Assembly: GCA_900660155.1 (NCBI GenBank)
Contig: CABFPE010000078.1
Location: forward strand, 1,233,861 to 1,297,860
Direction: 5' to 3'
DNA: 64,000 bases
Source: Hofstenia miamia
Lineage: Eukaryota; Xenacoelomorpha; Acoela; Hofsteniidae
The translations under genes were made by a program, and so were the position numbers. Below, in pieces: positions 1 to 12,203 of this stretch. Every line of letters starts with the position of its first letter. The first letter of the stretch is position 1. Below the pieces are notes generated by a model. That model was not told the DNA's origin and made no database searches. It saw only the letters and a list, made by a program, of their open reading frames with translations.

Positions 1-2139
1 AAATTACTCATACCAAAAATGGCCTGTGATATTATCAAAGTGAACCCGAAAGGGGTTGTTATAATACGGTATATATTAACATGGCGTAATGCAAACAAAT
101 GTGATATTATCAAAAATTACTCATACCAAAAAGTGTAAACTAAATTTGAACATGAATCATGCAAATAGGCCCTAATATGGTACACTAATTAAAAGCTATT
201 AGCAAGCTGTCAGCCAGTTACCCCCCGATCTGTCAAAAAGCACTTTGTGAGTTATCGCAATCTGTCAGAAATTCATTAGTCATCTGTCAATCAAATGGTG
301 AGTCACTAAAAAACACTCATCAATATCGCAGAGGTCAAGGTCATTTTGTGGGATCTCCGATGCCTTATGTATACTACTCATGTGCAGAAGAGCGTTTTCG
401 GGTACATTTTCTTATACTCCACCCGATCAAACTACAAGTACTGGTCCTGAGCATACTTGAGAACATTGGCTATCTGATCAACTCATTGTGAACTTCTAAT
501 CTACAACACAAACTATACAACACTTGAATGAAAATAATAAGGTCAAAATTTATCTAGCAACACTAATTTATCTGGAGTAACAGAATTGGGTTTGTAGTAC
601 TGAAACCTAGAAGAAAACGCAACTGCAGAGTTAAATTTTACAGTCTCAGCCATCGTTCTACCACACCAGACCACTATTAAAGAACGTATTTCTTTCGAAC
701 AAAGCACTCGTATGTCAAAGGTTGCATTTTTATGAAGTGATCTAGCTTTCATTTGTCACAGTTCAAAAATCCAAAGCAATTGGCAACATTTTTTATTATA
801 GAAAAATCCGTTGCCAAACTCAAACAGTGATTCAACTTGTAAGCAATATCACGGTGAAGATATTGACGTCCATAGGAAAATATACACAATAATACGAACA
901 CAACACATTCGAACGGCAAAAACTGTCCCCAATCACTAGTGAGGGTATTATATATTTGTTAACTCCAAGGAAACATGAATATCGTCAGCAGAGAGAAATT
1001 TTGAATCAATATTTAGTCCTAACATACAAAATTACTTTTATTTCAAAAAGATTACACCCGTTGCCACATTCGCTTTATTCCAGGAAAATCATGAAAATTT
1101 GAGAATTGCTTTTCTTCCAAATTGGCCTCCGCTTTATCTGCCTCTGAATATCATTTAGGGGGAAGATTTTGAAAATATTCTCGGAGAGAATCCAACATGA
1201 TCATTTTGATGTTTTTGGGAAATTTGTGTGAACAGAATTTTATCAATTATTGAAGATTTTTCATAATTAGTGTTCCTCAATACTACATCTAGAACTGTAC
1301 AAATAAGGTATTTTGTATACATAAAAGGTTTATATGGACCCGCACGCACCAATACCCGCAGAAGTATCACATGTAGCCGCATGAATCCATTAAAGTTTTA
1401 CCCGTACTAACTAAAAAGCCCGTTGATTCTATTTACTACAGTGCATATATTAATAACTAAGCAATAACTCAATTAAAAAACTATACAAAACTAAACATTA
1501 ATTGCATTTGCTACGAATGATCAGAAAATAGAAATATACACATGTACAAGTAAAATATATTTTTGCCTAAGTGCCAAAAGCTTTTTGAAATTTGAAGGAA
1601 GAATATAAAATATTTTACTTACACCACACATTTATCATGCTGGCCTGTTATAATCAAATTTCAAACATTATAGGCTTAAGAATTCAATTGCACTACTGAC
1701 TACAAAACCTAAATTCAATGTTTTTATCTTCTGAAGTATATTCAACAATTAGGTCAAATTTTCAATTTGTACATTTCGATAATTCGATGTTAAATAGATA
1801 CCGATTTGAATATTTTCATTTACCTTCTCAGAATATCTCATTAAGAAACACAGAATCCGATTTTTTGTCAAAAAGAGTTTAGACAGATTCCTTGAAGAGT
1901 AAATTAAGGGGCATGAGAACATATATGACACCGTAATATTTTGAAAACGCATTGTTCAGGAATGAAATATACAACAATAATAAAACGTTTTCGACTGTCT
2001 TTAAACATCTAGACAAATTTCTAATAATGTTCCCACAAGTGATTAATATTTTAACATATTTTTTGCATCTTACCCGTTATTTTCCTTTTTATCAGCACCC
2101 GCTCGTGCCGTATCAGTTGTACCCGTACACACACAACCC
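1..2139. other. gene-free AT-rich stretch
   Basis: No coding region or RNA gene was recognised. The first 135 bases hold two short motifs, each present twice: aaattactcataccaaaaa at 1 and 114, and tgtgatattatcaaa at 25 and 100. They look like remains of a rearranged repeat. Open frames here are short, lack recognisable motifs and fit chance in AT-rich DNA. Around 2070-2130 the sequence carries several ACCCG words, as in other accessory stretches of the window. Confidence 0.6.
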
Positions 2140-2157
2140 TACTCAATAGCCAAGATG

Positions 2158-2196
<39 letters not shown>

Positions 2197-2739
2197 TGCG
2201 AAAAGGAATTTTTTCGAAGTTTAAGTTTTTATATTTTGGTTTGAAAAATATTTCATGCTGTTTTTAAAATGGAATGTTGTGTTGATTATGTAGTGTTTTC
2301 TTGACCAAATAATGTGTTGGTTAATTTTACATTGGATTCAGTTTAAATTCGTTGCGAATTTTATATGAAATTTGATGAAGATAAAACTAAAACGCACCCT
2401 GAAGTTTTTTCTTTAGATTTAATGCTATATCACTGCACACGCACTTTTCAAAATATTTTTTCTGTTGAGGTAAGTCATAATATTAGTACGTAATATGAAA
2501 AATTAACAAAGCTTTTTATTAGTATGCTTAGATGTGGTCTTAGGTAGACTATTGCTTATCTTTAGATTTTTATGGAGCAATACGTCAACTACATCTTGTG
2601 AAATTCTACCAACAAACAGTCAGGCATACAGGCAAACATAGTAGTTCTAGTTAAGGTGAACTAGAAAAACAGAACTTCTAATCAGCACTAGTGTAAAAAA
2701 TCAGTAGACATACTTTAAACCTTGAATATTCCCGATTAA
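2140..2739 (+). repeat. 600-bp block, copy 1 of a near-identical pair
   Basis: This block is repeated almost base for base at 2741-3344 in the same orientation, with a single N at 2740 between them. The differences I can see are one base near 2157 (gatggtg against gatagtg) and the length of a TA run (2160-2192 against 2762-2798). No coding region was recognised inside. The N exactly at the junction suggests two alleles placed in tandem during assembly, not a true duplication. Confidence 0.85.
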
Positions 2740-2740
2740 N

Positions 2741-2758
2741 TACTCAATAGCCAAGATA

Positions 2759-2801
<43 letters not shown>

Positions 2802-3344
2802 TGCGAAAAGGAATTTTTTCGAAGTTTAAGTTTTTATATTTTGGTTTGAAAAATATTTCATGCTGTTTTTAAAATGGAATGTTGTGTTGATTATGTAGTG
2901 TTTTCTTGACCAAATAATGTGTTGGTTAATTTTACATTGGATTCAGTTTAAATTCGTTGCGAATTTTATATGAAATTTGATGAAGATAAAACTAAAACGC
3001 ACCCTGAAGTTTTTTCTTTAGATTTAATGCTATATCACTGCACACGCACTTTTCAAAATATTTTTTCTGTTGAGGTAAGTCATAATATTAGTACGTAATA
3101 TGAAAAATTAACAAAGCTTTTTATTAGTATGCTTAGATGTGGTCTTAGGTAGACTATTGCTTATCTTTAGATTTTTATGGAGCAATACGTCAACTACATC
3201 TTGTGAAATTCTACCAACAAACAGTCAGGCATACAGGCAAACATAGTAGTTCTAGTTAAGGTGAACTAGAAAAACAGAACTTCTAATCAGCACTAGTGTA
3301 AAAAATCAGTAGACATACTTTAAACCTTGAATATTCCCGATTAA
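2741..3344 (+). repeat. 600-bp block, copy 2 of a near-identical pair
   Basis: Second copy of the block at 2140-2739. It begins immediately after the single N and continues without a break into unique sequence at 3345. The TA run is a few bases longer than in copy 1, as expected between alleles. Confidence 0.85.
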
Positions 3345-4316
3345 AATTGCAAAAATCAATATCAACCATATCATGCATTCAATTAGTACTTTGTGCAATT
3401 GCATACATGCAGATGCAGTCATATGATTTTGCCAATATAAATGTAATATTTAATTGTGATTAAATCCAATACATTGAAATGACCTACAAAACTTAAGAAT
3501 ATGAGCATTTTAGTTTTTACTTTATAACTTAACTTTTGTAACAGTCGGTAAAACCTTAAAAAACTGGTTATAATTAAAAGATAGACTGCTTTACGTTGCA
3601 TATCATATATTTGAAAGCATAGGTATCTCTTAAACTATTGTATTAGGTTGGTGTTCCCTTATTGTCTCCGTAGTTAATTACATAAAGCTAATAATTCAAC
3701 AGAATTGCATTAGCAAATTTTTTTTTAAAATTGCAAATAAACCATATTCATACATTTAAACAAAAATTCAACATTAACAAAAAAACAAAAGACTATTATT
3801 CCACACCATGGATTCCTCTTTGATTGACAGTGAAATATGTCAGTTGGCGTGGTAGATGTGAAGAAAACACGAAGTGCATCGATCTGAGAACGACATCAGA
3901 ATAAAGCTCGATCTGTTCATTGAATTCTTTTATAGCATACTGAGTGCGCTTGATACAAATGCGAGTGTTAATAATGGAAGACCAAGATAATCCTAAAACG
4001 ATTAATGATTAACATGAAATTGTGCATGAGTAAAGAAAATCGAGGCGTGTGGAGCCGGGACCTACAGGGAACGTTAGGAACAAGATACGGGACAGGACCG
4101 GAACCACCTGTTTCGGGATGATGCGTATGTGTGCATAATATGAAGAAGTCTCACCCTTAAATAATATATTTATATATATATATACGGGATTTCATTTCAT
4201 AAAAATAAACCAATTAATATTAGTTTCGGAGAAACAATCATATTTTGATGTCAGTGCTAAAATAGAGCATCTACAGTACAGTAGTATTTTGCTATTCAGC
4301 AGCCTATATAAATATA
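3345..4316. other. gene-free stretch
   Basis: No gene recognised. It holds short A/T-rich runs and a short TA repeat near 4170-4185. The sequence ends at the TA target dinucleotide of the Tc1-like element that starts at 4317. Confidence 0.55.
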
Positions 4317-5465
4317 CAGTACTGGAAATATGTATTCGACCTCCTTGGAATTTTGAATAAATAATGAACACTCATTGGATAGAGTGTGCCTAAAATTATA
4401 AATAAGTGTTACTTTGATTAAGAAAGCAAAATTTGTATGTCTAATACCATAACATATGTAGAATAACAATTGGCTATTAATTTTTAATCAAAATTAGAAA
4501 ACTTTTATTCGAAAAATATAATCGCCCACCTGAAAAAATTTTAATAAATGAGCAAATCTGAAAAAAGTAAATTCAAAATAAGATACATAAATGAATAATT
4601 GAAGCAATACACGTACTTAGCAACAAAATTGTCTTTTTTAATATTTTGTAGGATGTCCTTTGAGCGAATAACAGCTTCAAGGCGATCATGGAATAAACAA
4701 AAACTTTTCAATAAAACTGTTGGGAATTGCATAAATTTTTTTCTTTATTGCGCTTCACAGATAGTCTTCAGTGTGAAGAGTATGCTGTCCAATTCGACAT
4801 TTGACCTCTTTCCACATATTTTCGATAATGTTAAGCTCTGGAGATTGGCCAGGCCAGTCAGCAAGGATGGCAACCTCATTATTGTGGAAGAAGTTTTTCA
4901 TTTCTTTTGAAGTATGACATGGAGCACCACCATGCTGATATATTGAATCACTTCACACGGCGTAATCAATCTTTTCTTTGAGGTTAAGAATGGTTTTCTG
5001 GCTGCCACGAAAGTCACAATGGAGTAGTTCTTCAGGATGTTTCGAACAGTTCTTGCTGTCACGAGGTGACGATGAGCCCATTTCTTGCGAACCTCCTCTG
5101 AAGTCTTTCTGGGATTTCGCTTTGAAAGGCACATAAGAGCTGATTGGGAGGTTTTGGAGGTCTTTTTTGGTCTTCCGGACTTTGGCTTGGGGGCAATTAT
5201 ATTTTCAGAAGTGAAACGTCTGATGATATCACGTTGACTCATTCATTCCAAATGTTTGGAGATAATCAACTCGCGAATGGCAAGAGGTAAGTAACCAGGC
5301 ATCATTTATGGCGAAGAAAGACTGTTATTAGACATTTCAATACAAATAGACTGAAAAAAGCTCAACCCAAATCTAATCAGAAAATAACTATGACATTCTT
5401 GGCGTTTATTTCTTAGAAATATTTATGACAAATCATGGGTGGCGGAATTCTTTTTTCCAGTACTG
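4317..5465 (-). mobile_element. Tc1-like DNA transposon, internally deleted
   Basis: The element starts CAGTACTGGAAA at 4317, and its far end, read on the minus strand, starts with the same twelve bases. Over the first 28 bases the inverted ends match at about 22 positions. A TA dinucleotide lies outside each end (4315-4316 and 5466-5467), the target site expected for Tc1/mariner. The element is 1,149 bp, shorter than the usual 1.6 kb or so, because the middle of the transposase is missing. It cannot encode a full transposase. Confidence 0.85.
4650..5242 (-). pseudogene. Tc1-like transposase, internally deleted
   Basis: Read from 5242 downward. The N-terminal part has the Tc1 helix-turn-helix and linker: SGRPKKTSKTSQ (the GRP-rich linker), TARTVRNILKNY (second HTH) and ARKPFLTSKKR. 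The frame then jumps, near 4920-4990, straight to the C-terminal catalytic part. There NFFHNNEVAILADWPGQSPE and ELNIIENMWKEVK contain the typical NPIENLW-like motif with the catalytic glutamate. The stretch holding the first catalytic aspartate (FSDES-like) and the second (QQDNAPCH-like) is missing, and at least one stop lies in the C-terminal part. The family makes enzymes of about 340 residues, and this remnant keeps roughly half. It is certainly inactive. Confidence 0.85.
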
Positions 5466-7297
5466 TATTAGTTGAAATTGAGAAAACCACATTTTGTAAT
5501 TACTTGTGTGAGTAGTGTCGCATAGTGTTTTTTGTGTTTGCAGATTTAAGGCTGCCAGTGCCCGCACTGTGCCCGTTTATCTTCCCATGCCTGGCGCCCG
5601 CTCGCCCTGTAAAATTGAAAAGGCCGCTGTTCACTGATAGATAAATTATCAAAACCCCAAAAAATGAGACTAAATGCAGAAAAGTCCTACATATTTTTTG
5701 TCTAACGCGATAAACACTTAGAAAATTGTTTATCCTTATAAAAGATCAATCAGAAGCAATTCTCAAAACACGCAAATTAAAAATATGTATATGCCATTCT
5801 CTTTCACAGCAAAAAACTAACTATTAATAATTAATAAATCTACATAAAATGCAATAGAAAAATTGCAACACCTACTACATAGGTATTAAATGTATGTATA
5901 CATGTTGATTCATTTTTGCTAGATTTTTAAAAAAAAAATTTTTTCGTGAAAGCTTTTATGGATAAAAAGCTGTTTATTTTGAAATTAAATATTGTAGTTT
6001 GAAAAAAGTACGATGCACCTTGAAATTTACTGATTGCTTGATGTAGTTTCCACACTTAAAAATACTATAAATTTTTCAAATTCAATATTTCCCCATATAA
6101 TTTACATAATAGTAAAACAAACTTCATACATATCCCATAAAATTTGTGAGCTCAAGATAAGAAATTAAGAATTTTACAAATGATTCACCTAAGCATTGAC
6201 ATTTTATTATTAAATTATTAACTTGTTACATAATTATTACCATTACAGAATTAATATATTCCTGCCCGGTCATATGTATACCCGATGAACGCCCACTCGA
6301 TCACATTAATGTCCAGTGCGTCTCCCCTCCTTCTGTCAGCTTCAATCGAGAATATCTTTCCATTGTTAGTGCTTGGGTATTAGTTTAATGCTAGGGCGGG
6401 GTTAAAGCACCTGATTCATGAAACTCAGGCGTCTGGTCACTTTTTGAAAATGGTTGGAAATGAGTTGGATAAAATACTTAATAGTATTTTGGCAAATAAG
6501 TAAAACAAGGCTACAAGTGAATTGGGTCGACCCATGTGTTGAGGTAAGAAATGCTAATAGGTCAGGTTCGGTTGTGTCACACTTTCAAAAGATGGGTTGG
6601 GTTCCGGAGTTGATCATATTGAATAACCTATAAAATGAAATTATTGTTTGTTATTAAAAATGTTACGACAATAATAATTTCATTTCGCAGGAAATCAGTT
6701 GCTTTGATGTAGTTTACTTGAAAACACAATTGTCCAAATGTATAACTACATTCAAGACAGCAATATAGAAAATTTATGTCAGATACACATCAAATTTTCA
6801 GTATTAATGTAATAATAAATTCAAAAACGATCATTCATGTATAATACTTCGACTAACTTAAAAAGTCAGGACGTTTCGACATAAAAATATAAAAGACGAT
6901 CGTGCTATAGAATCGTAAATCCTTCTGGGTTGCAAAATGCACCCATGTGGCGAAGAAATGCTAAAAACTTGGTCCAACAAAATTTGCGGCTCTGTTCCAA
7001 TAGCTTCCTCAACCAGTTGATGAGCTTGTACCGCAAGGGTGCAAGAATGTGCTTATAGAGAAGTGAACGGCCTTAGACTTCCCTTTGCAATTTATTATAG
7101 AATTCGTACAAGAAAATTTCTAAAATTTAAAAAACAGCTAATGAATATTGCAAATATAAACAATTTTTTATTAATTTAAATCAAAATTCAGGAATCAATG
7201 AAATGGTTAAAAACGTCTTTCTTAGGCGCATTTGTATGATATAGCAAATTTATAATTGGGACACATGGGCTTAATCTTAAAAATAATAGAAGCAAAC
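5466..7297. other. gene-free stretch downstream of the XRCC3 exons
   Basis: No exon could be assigned with confidence. XRCC3 is read on the minus strand and its last coding exon should lie here or further left. I looked for the family's ITWAN-like and SPHLP-like motifs and did not find them. GC-richer patches at 5546-5620 and 6260-6440 look like old repeat sequence. Words such as ggtcgaccc and gggttggg at 6520-6620 resemble the GACCC-rich patches elsewhere. Confidence 0.5.
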
Positions 7298-7628
7298 CTA
7301 ATGCAGGATGTGAAAACGGTGATTGGGCTTCGTCAGCACCGGTAATTTGATTGATGCAAACAACATGCACATCGTGATCTTTTATAATTTGGTGAAGTGC
7401 GTCTGCAATTTTCCACAACCATTGACTTCTTTCGATTAAATCGCTCGTTGAAAATTCAGAACGAAAAAGAGCTGCAACAGAGTCGATGACAATCAGCTTG
7501 ATTTTATTCAATCGCACTAAAACTGAAACCTTTGTTTGTAAAAGCTCAATGAGCTGAGAAACTTCGCTGATGTGCTCTACAAAAACAAAATCACAAAATT
7601 GCTTAACACGATCCTTCTTAGATGCCTC
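7298..7628 (-). CDS. XRCC3: XRCC3-like RAD51 paralogue, Walker B exon
   Basis: This exon continues the ATPase domain begun at 11895-12203. It opens after a minus-strand acceptor (TTTCTTTAG at about 7629-7637) and reads in phase 0: EASKKDRVKQFCDFVFVEHI, then IKLIVIDSVAALFRSEF (Walker B, with the aspartate of VIDS), then VHVVCINQITGA and ends near HPALG. Human XRCC3 has the same order: FIEHV, LVVIDSVAAPFR, VLCINQVT, PALG. The exon closes at a GT donor (7296-7297) in phase 1, exactly where the family continues with an ITWANQ-like segment. That next exon was not found. XRCC3 pairs with RAD51C in the CX3 complex and acts in homologous recombination and crosslink repair in the nucleus. No stops or shifts occur, so the exon looks functional. 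Confidence 0.9.
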
Positions 7629-7641
7629 CTAAAGAAATTAA

Positions 7642-7644
<3 letters not shown>

Positions 7645-7721
<77 letters not shown>
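7645..7721. repeat. (TA)n microsatellite close to the XRCC3 splice acceptor
   Basis: An almost pure TA run begins about 17 bases upstream (in the minus-strand sense) of the XRCC3 exon acceptor. It occupies the zone where the branch point would normally lie, so its length could matter for splicing. Confidence 0.9.
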
Positions 7722-7723
<2 letters not shown>

Positions 7724-8459
7724 CATAAGAATCTGACATTTAATGAAATGTAAAAAAGGCAAGCACAAGCAGTGATGGCAATATTAATAAATCATATATA
7801 TATGAAAAATATATAAGATATATATTTCAGAAAGACGGAATTGATGCTGTGTAGGTTTGCTGGAGTTGGTGTGTCGCACTGATATCACGTTGTACACATG
7901 AGCTAGCATTGTGAATGGTAAGTTATGCGGCTGTGAGTGACTGAATATGATGGGCTATTGCAAGGCCATCTATAATGCAGGCGATGACACTTGATATATA
8001 TATTTTCTGGAAGAGGCTGATCAATGTTGTCTTGAATAAAAGAAATGCAAACTTGTGAGTAAATATTTTGTTTTTAAATGTGTGCAACAGCTAGACCTAC
8101 AATTCAGTAGCTAAATGTCACTTAATTTTCAACAGGGCTAAACTAGAGAGCGGATTTAGTAAAGATGATGTTTCAAATCGTAAAATTGCTAAATTTCGTT
8201 AACAGCAACATTATTTCTTTTTTTAATGTATGTTTTACATTTGACAACAGTTTTTATATGTTTTTAAGCAATCTTCATAAATATTGTTACTTTAAGAGTC
8301 AAGCAAATTTATTGCTTAGTAAATAAACAAGCAAACAAATACTACAAACTACTATACTACTGTATACTACAACTGTATATTTACAAAATTAAAAATATGC
8401 ACACTTACTAAAGGGCGTAAATTTCAAATGTCAAATGAAATCTGTCCATGCGCTTAATT

Positions 8460-10180
8460 TGTTTGATATTCCTAATAGTGATTGTTTGGATAATTAAATT
8501 TTTTAAATTTTTCTTCTGAAATGTTTATAATTTTGTTCCTTTTTTATTTCGAGATTTAAGTCATTCCATAATCTAGAAGCTTTAAATGAATCTGGATGAT
8601 TAATACTACTATGCAAATTGTGGTTTCTATCACTGGTTTTGATATAACTGCTTAGAAAGTGCATAGATTTTGAATTTGTACATACTTGTTTATCATACAA
8701 AGAGTTTGATATTCGATAAAGTACAATGATGCAAGAACATTCCCACCTTTTATAAAAGTGCTCACTGATTTATGCTTATTAATATAATTCAGAATTCTTA
8801 TTGCCCAATTGAATATTTTTGCCAGTGATGATCGATTATTTGATATGATACTTTGGAATAAAAAACAACAACATTTAAAGTTACTTAGCACAAAAAAGTT
8901 AAGCATTTGTGATTGAAAGGACTGCCCTACATTGCGCAAATGATATAAATATTTAATACCATTTTCCTACATTTTGATGAAAAAAAAATTCAGTAAAACG
9001 TAAACCTCTATCAATTACTACACCAAGATCATTAATAGAATTGCTTTGCTTAATTTCATTATCTCCTACTTTAATTTTGATATTAGAATTTTTTTGGTAT
9101 TGNGGTTGCGTCATATGGATTTTTTGCTTCTCTTAATATACATGTATCATCCACATATTGATAGATCGTTCCGTTTTTTAAAGTATTCGATATATCATTG
9201 ACATACAATGCTGTTACTTGAAGAACACCTAGATTAATAGAAATATAATCAGAATAAGTTTTGTTAATTTTTACCCGTTGTCTTCGGTTACTTAAGAAAT
9301 TCATAATGAGATTTTTAGCGCTTATACTGAAACCTTGATTTTCTAATTTGCTTTCTAAAATATTAAAATTCATTGAATTAAAAGCTTTACTAAGATCCAA
9401 TAAGGCAATAGATGTCGACAAATTGTTATTCAAATTTGATTTAATTTTTTCTGTAATAGATATATTGCGTCAGTTGTACTATACTTAGGCCTAAATCCAA
9501 TTTGGTAATCTGATAGATACTATTGTCATTGAGAAAAGCGTAAATTTGCTTAGCTAAGAGCTTCTCAAAGATTTTAGCAAAGGGATGCGTAATACTGATG
9601 GGTCGATAATTGTTTGGGTGGGAAGGATCTCCTTTTTTATAAACAGGTAAGATATCAGAATTTTTTAAGATAATAGGGAAGTTATTCTCGATAATGCATT
9701 GATTAAATGCTACAAGAAGATATTGTCCAAAGATGTCAAAATAATTTTTAATTACCCATTATGGCAAATGGCTAGAGCCAAACGATTTATTACTATCAAG
9801 ATTTTTTACCGCTTGTTTCAAATCATAGTATGATATTAAGCTAAAAGCAAATTCAGAATTACCATTTTTCATAAATTTTATCGGTTGGCTATTGTTATTT
9901 TCACGCTCAAAGTTAAATTTACACATTTTTTCAAAAGTTTTGTTGAAAATAATTGCAATATCTTTCTTATTCTTATATATCTTATTATCGTACTTAATTT
10001 CTTCAACGTTCACAGATAAACCTTTAGTTTTTCCAATACTTTTATTCAAATAATTCCATTTTTGGCTAGATTTATCCAGTTTTTTGAAGTATAATCTAGT
10101 CTTAGACTCAAAAGCGGATTTGATAAATTTTGCAGTTATTTTAAATTAGCTTTAGGAGAAACTTCTGATAATAGCTCAGC
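8460..10180 (-). mobile_element. CR1/jockey-superfamily LINE, 5'-truncated and decayed (LINE A)
   Basis: Read from high to low coordinate this is the reverse-transcriptase ORF of a non-LTR retrotransposon. Near 10049-9760 comes the region before the RT (FNKTFEKMCKFNFE, then SNKSFGSSHLP). Next, in a broken frame, is a YKKGDPSHPNNYRPISI-like segment around 9600-9640. Then IALLDLSKAFNSMNFNILES at about 9410, and QYVDDTC (catalytic YxDD) at about 9155. The C-terminal part near 8560-8940 includes KIFNWAIRILNYINKH and SRLWNDLNLEIKK, typical of the CR1/jockey group. No endonuclease domain is present, so the copy is 5'-truncated. It has several stops and shifts, an 8-residue or so deletion just before the YVNDI motif, and an assembly N at 9103. 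It lies in the XRCC3 intron on the same strand as the gene. Confidence 0.85.
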
Positions 10181-10301
10181 CTCCGCTAGAATACAAATAT
10201 ATGCAGTCTCACGGCCTGTACTATAGATCGCATTGGACTATTGCATCATTTGCCTGTATAGTCTAACCCATTCAAATTCAAACCTATTATGTTTATTTAT
10301 C

Positions 10302-10724
10302 ATGGTTCGACACGAGTCTGCCAAAGTCAGAAATATGAAAAGGAATTTGAATATCTGCAAAAAGGACCATTACTATCGCTGTAAGATCTGCCAGGACTCC
10401 ACTGGTGCAGTAAAAAGAAATTTTCTCACCAACAGCGTTGATCATATTAATCGAGTTCATGGAAAAGTATGCTCTAAGCCTATTGCTGAAACAGTGGATT
10501 GTTCAGAACAACAGGGTGTGCTGAATTATAGTGCATCTACAGTCGTCGACAAAACGAAACTAAAACGACAGGAAGTGGCTATTGAGCTCGTCAAAACTAC
10601 TTTAACTATGAATATCTTCGGATTGAAGGACAATAGAAATTTTTTTAAAGCGATTCAAGCTTGTGGAGAAATATCCTCCTGTAATGCCATCGAATCGGAC
10701 ATGGTAAATCTATCAAATGTCTGA
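10302..10724 (+). pseudogene. open frame with a BED-like zinc finger, possibly a hAT transposase fragment
   Basis: A 140-codon open frame, starting at the Met of MVRHESAKV (an upstream in-frame Met at 10233 is also possible). Residues 24-53 or so read YRCKICQDSTGAV, then HINRVH. This C-x2-C ... H-x4-H spacing fits a BED-type zinc finger, the usual DNA-binding N-terminus of hAT transposases. Further on, IELVKTTLTMNIFGLKDNRN and FFKAIQAC resemble the hAT segment that follows the finger. No catalytic RNase H-like core with clear motifs was found downstream, so this is at best the N-terminal third. It lies inside the XRCC3 intron, on the opposite strand. The hAT assignment is inference and a captured host zinc-finger exon is possible. 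Confidence 0.4.
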
Positions 10725-11894
10725 ATTGGAGAAATTCATCAATCTGTAAACTTCTTCGGTCTCCAATTGCATCATTTCAAAAACAGACATAAATAACAAA
10801 GTTAGTCATTCTGGCTTCTTGCATAGACTAGAAATAGGCACATCACTATCAAGTAATTGATTTTAACATTTTGGCAAATACGACATGTTTTCTGAGTGAT
10901 AGCAAAGTTAGGCAAATCCTCGAGGATATTGGGCTGACTTTTCAAAAGCTCATCAATGTATTTATGGAAGGCCACTTGTTTTATAACAGATATAAAATGC
11001 TGAAGTAGCGAGCAAAGACAGTAGCTTCAATGAGTGCTTAATATATTAAGCACTCCTTTATTGTAGTTTCATGCAAAACGCAATATGAAATTTTTGAAAA
11101 CGCTGAAATTTGGGCAGTATACTTTTCATTCTATAACAGTTAAGAAAGCGCAGAAACATCTAAAATTTAAGAACATCTACGGAAGGCGCAATCACCCCGC
11201 TGTGGCAAATAGGGTGTAGACCTTATGAACTCATCAACCTCGATAATAAATAGTTTAGTTGATTTTAATAATGGATAAGTAATGTGTACTAAATTTTATT
11301 GAAAAAACCAAGATAAGAAATCAATTAGAGTAGAATCAAGGATTTATGTCGTTCTATCGCATTGCTAGTTATTATTGCCAGTGCAACAAAAGTGGAAATG
11401 TTTGCACACGGTTACGTTTTCTTGATATGATTCTTTAACTGTCATTCTTATGTAGATAGAATAATCATTCATTAAAATTATGTATGTATTTTTACATTGT
11501 TGTTTTTAAGACATATATATTCATGTAAGGGTGTCAATAAGTATAGAAAATCCTGCTTCTTTCTATCAAACATCAAGATTGCCTTTATTTACTAAGGCAT
11601 CAATAACCAATTCGTATGCATTCCAATGGAGTGAAAAACCTCGTTAACAATTTCAATAACGCGTTAAATAATTGTATTCGGGAGTAAACGGATGCTCAAT
11701 TTGTTGTTTCACGAGAAGAGGTCCATTTTAATGCGTTAGTTCACACGATTGTTAACGTTATTTTTTAGTGTTCCATTTGGGCCATTTCCTAGAGTGGGCA
11801 ATACTAAGGTGAGAGCAAAAATTAAATTTATAACAACGTTCAATTGCAATACAAATTTATTCTTCAAATTTACAAAGGTAAAAATGAAAAATAC

Positions 11895-12203
11895 CTCATG
11901 TTCCTGGAAATGCGTATTAGATTCACTAAAATATGTTGCCATTTCCACAAGTCTCTTACAAGGAAACGCATCTTCTGTGCAAATGAAGAGACATCCTGAA
12001 GCTCTTCCTCCATCTTTCTCAGGCAGTTGTACACAAAGAGACAAATGAAGCACTAGCTGGGTTTTCCCTGCTGAACTTTCCCCATAGATTTCAGAAATAC
12101 CCACATTCTGTAACCCACCTGCAAATGCTTTATTAAGAACAGGACACTGCCATGATATAGATGAAGGTAAACCTAGATCAGACACCGATGTGCTTTCTAA
12201 CAT
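11895..12203 (-). CDS. XRCC3: XRCC3-like RAD51 paralogue, Walker A exon
   Basis: Read from high to low: CPVLNKAFAGGLQNVGISEI, then YGESSAGKTQLVLHLSLCVQ, then GCLFICTEDAFPCKRL. GESSAGKT is the Walker A ATP-binding loop, and FICTEDAFPCKRL matches the YICTEDAFPHKRL signature of XRCC3 among RAD51 paralogues. The exon ends after FQEHE at donor GTATTT (GT at 11893-11894) in phase 0 and joins 7628 in frame. The 5' limit is uncertain. An ATG sits at 12201-12203 with an in-frame stop just upstream, but TTTATGTTAG at about 12194 would also serve as an acceptor. The family has about 80 further N-terminal residues (a helix-hairpin-helix region), so splicing from an upstream exon is more likely than a start here. 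That upstream exon was not identified. Confidence 0.9.

Larger units (their letters stand above)
7629..11894 (-). other. XRCC3 intron containing a LINE and other insertions
   Basis: The intron joins two phase-0 exon ends: donor GT at 11893-11894 and acceptor AG at 7629-7630. It holds, from low to high coordinate, a TA repeat, a decayed minus-strand LINE (8460-10180) and a plus-strand open frame with a BED-like zinc finger (10302-10724). The remainder (7722-8459 and 10725-11894) has no recognisable feature. Much of its length is therefore inserted sequence. Confidence 0.8.

Noticed and set aside
6900-7110. Possible last exon of XRCC3 (minus strand)
   Set aside because: No frame shows the ITWAN- or SPHLP-like motifs expected after HPALG. 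A short frame ending NPEGFTIL is suggestive only.
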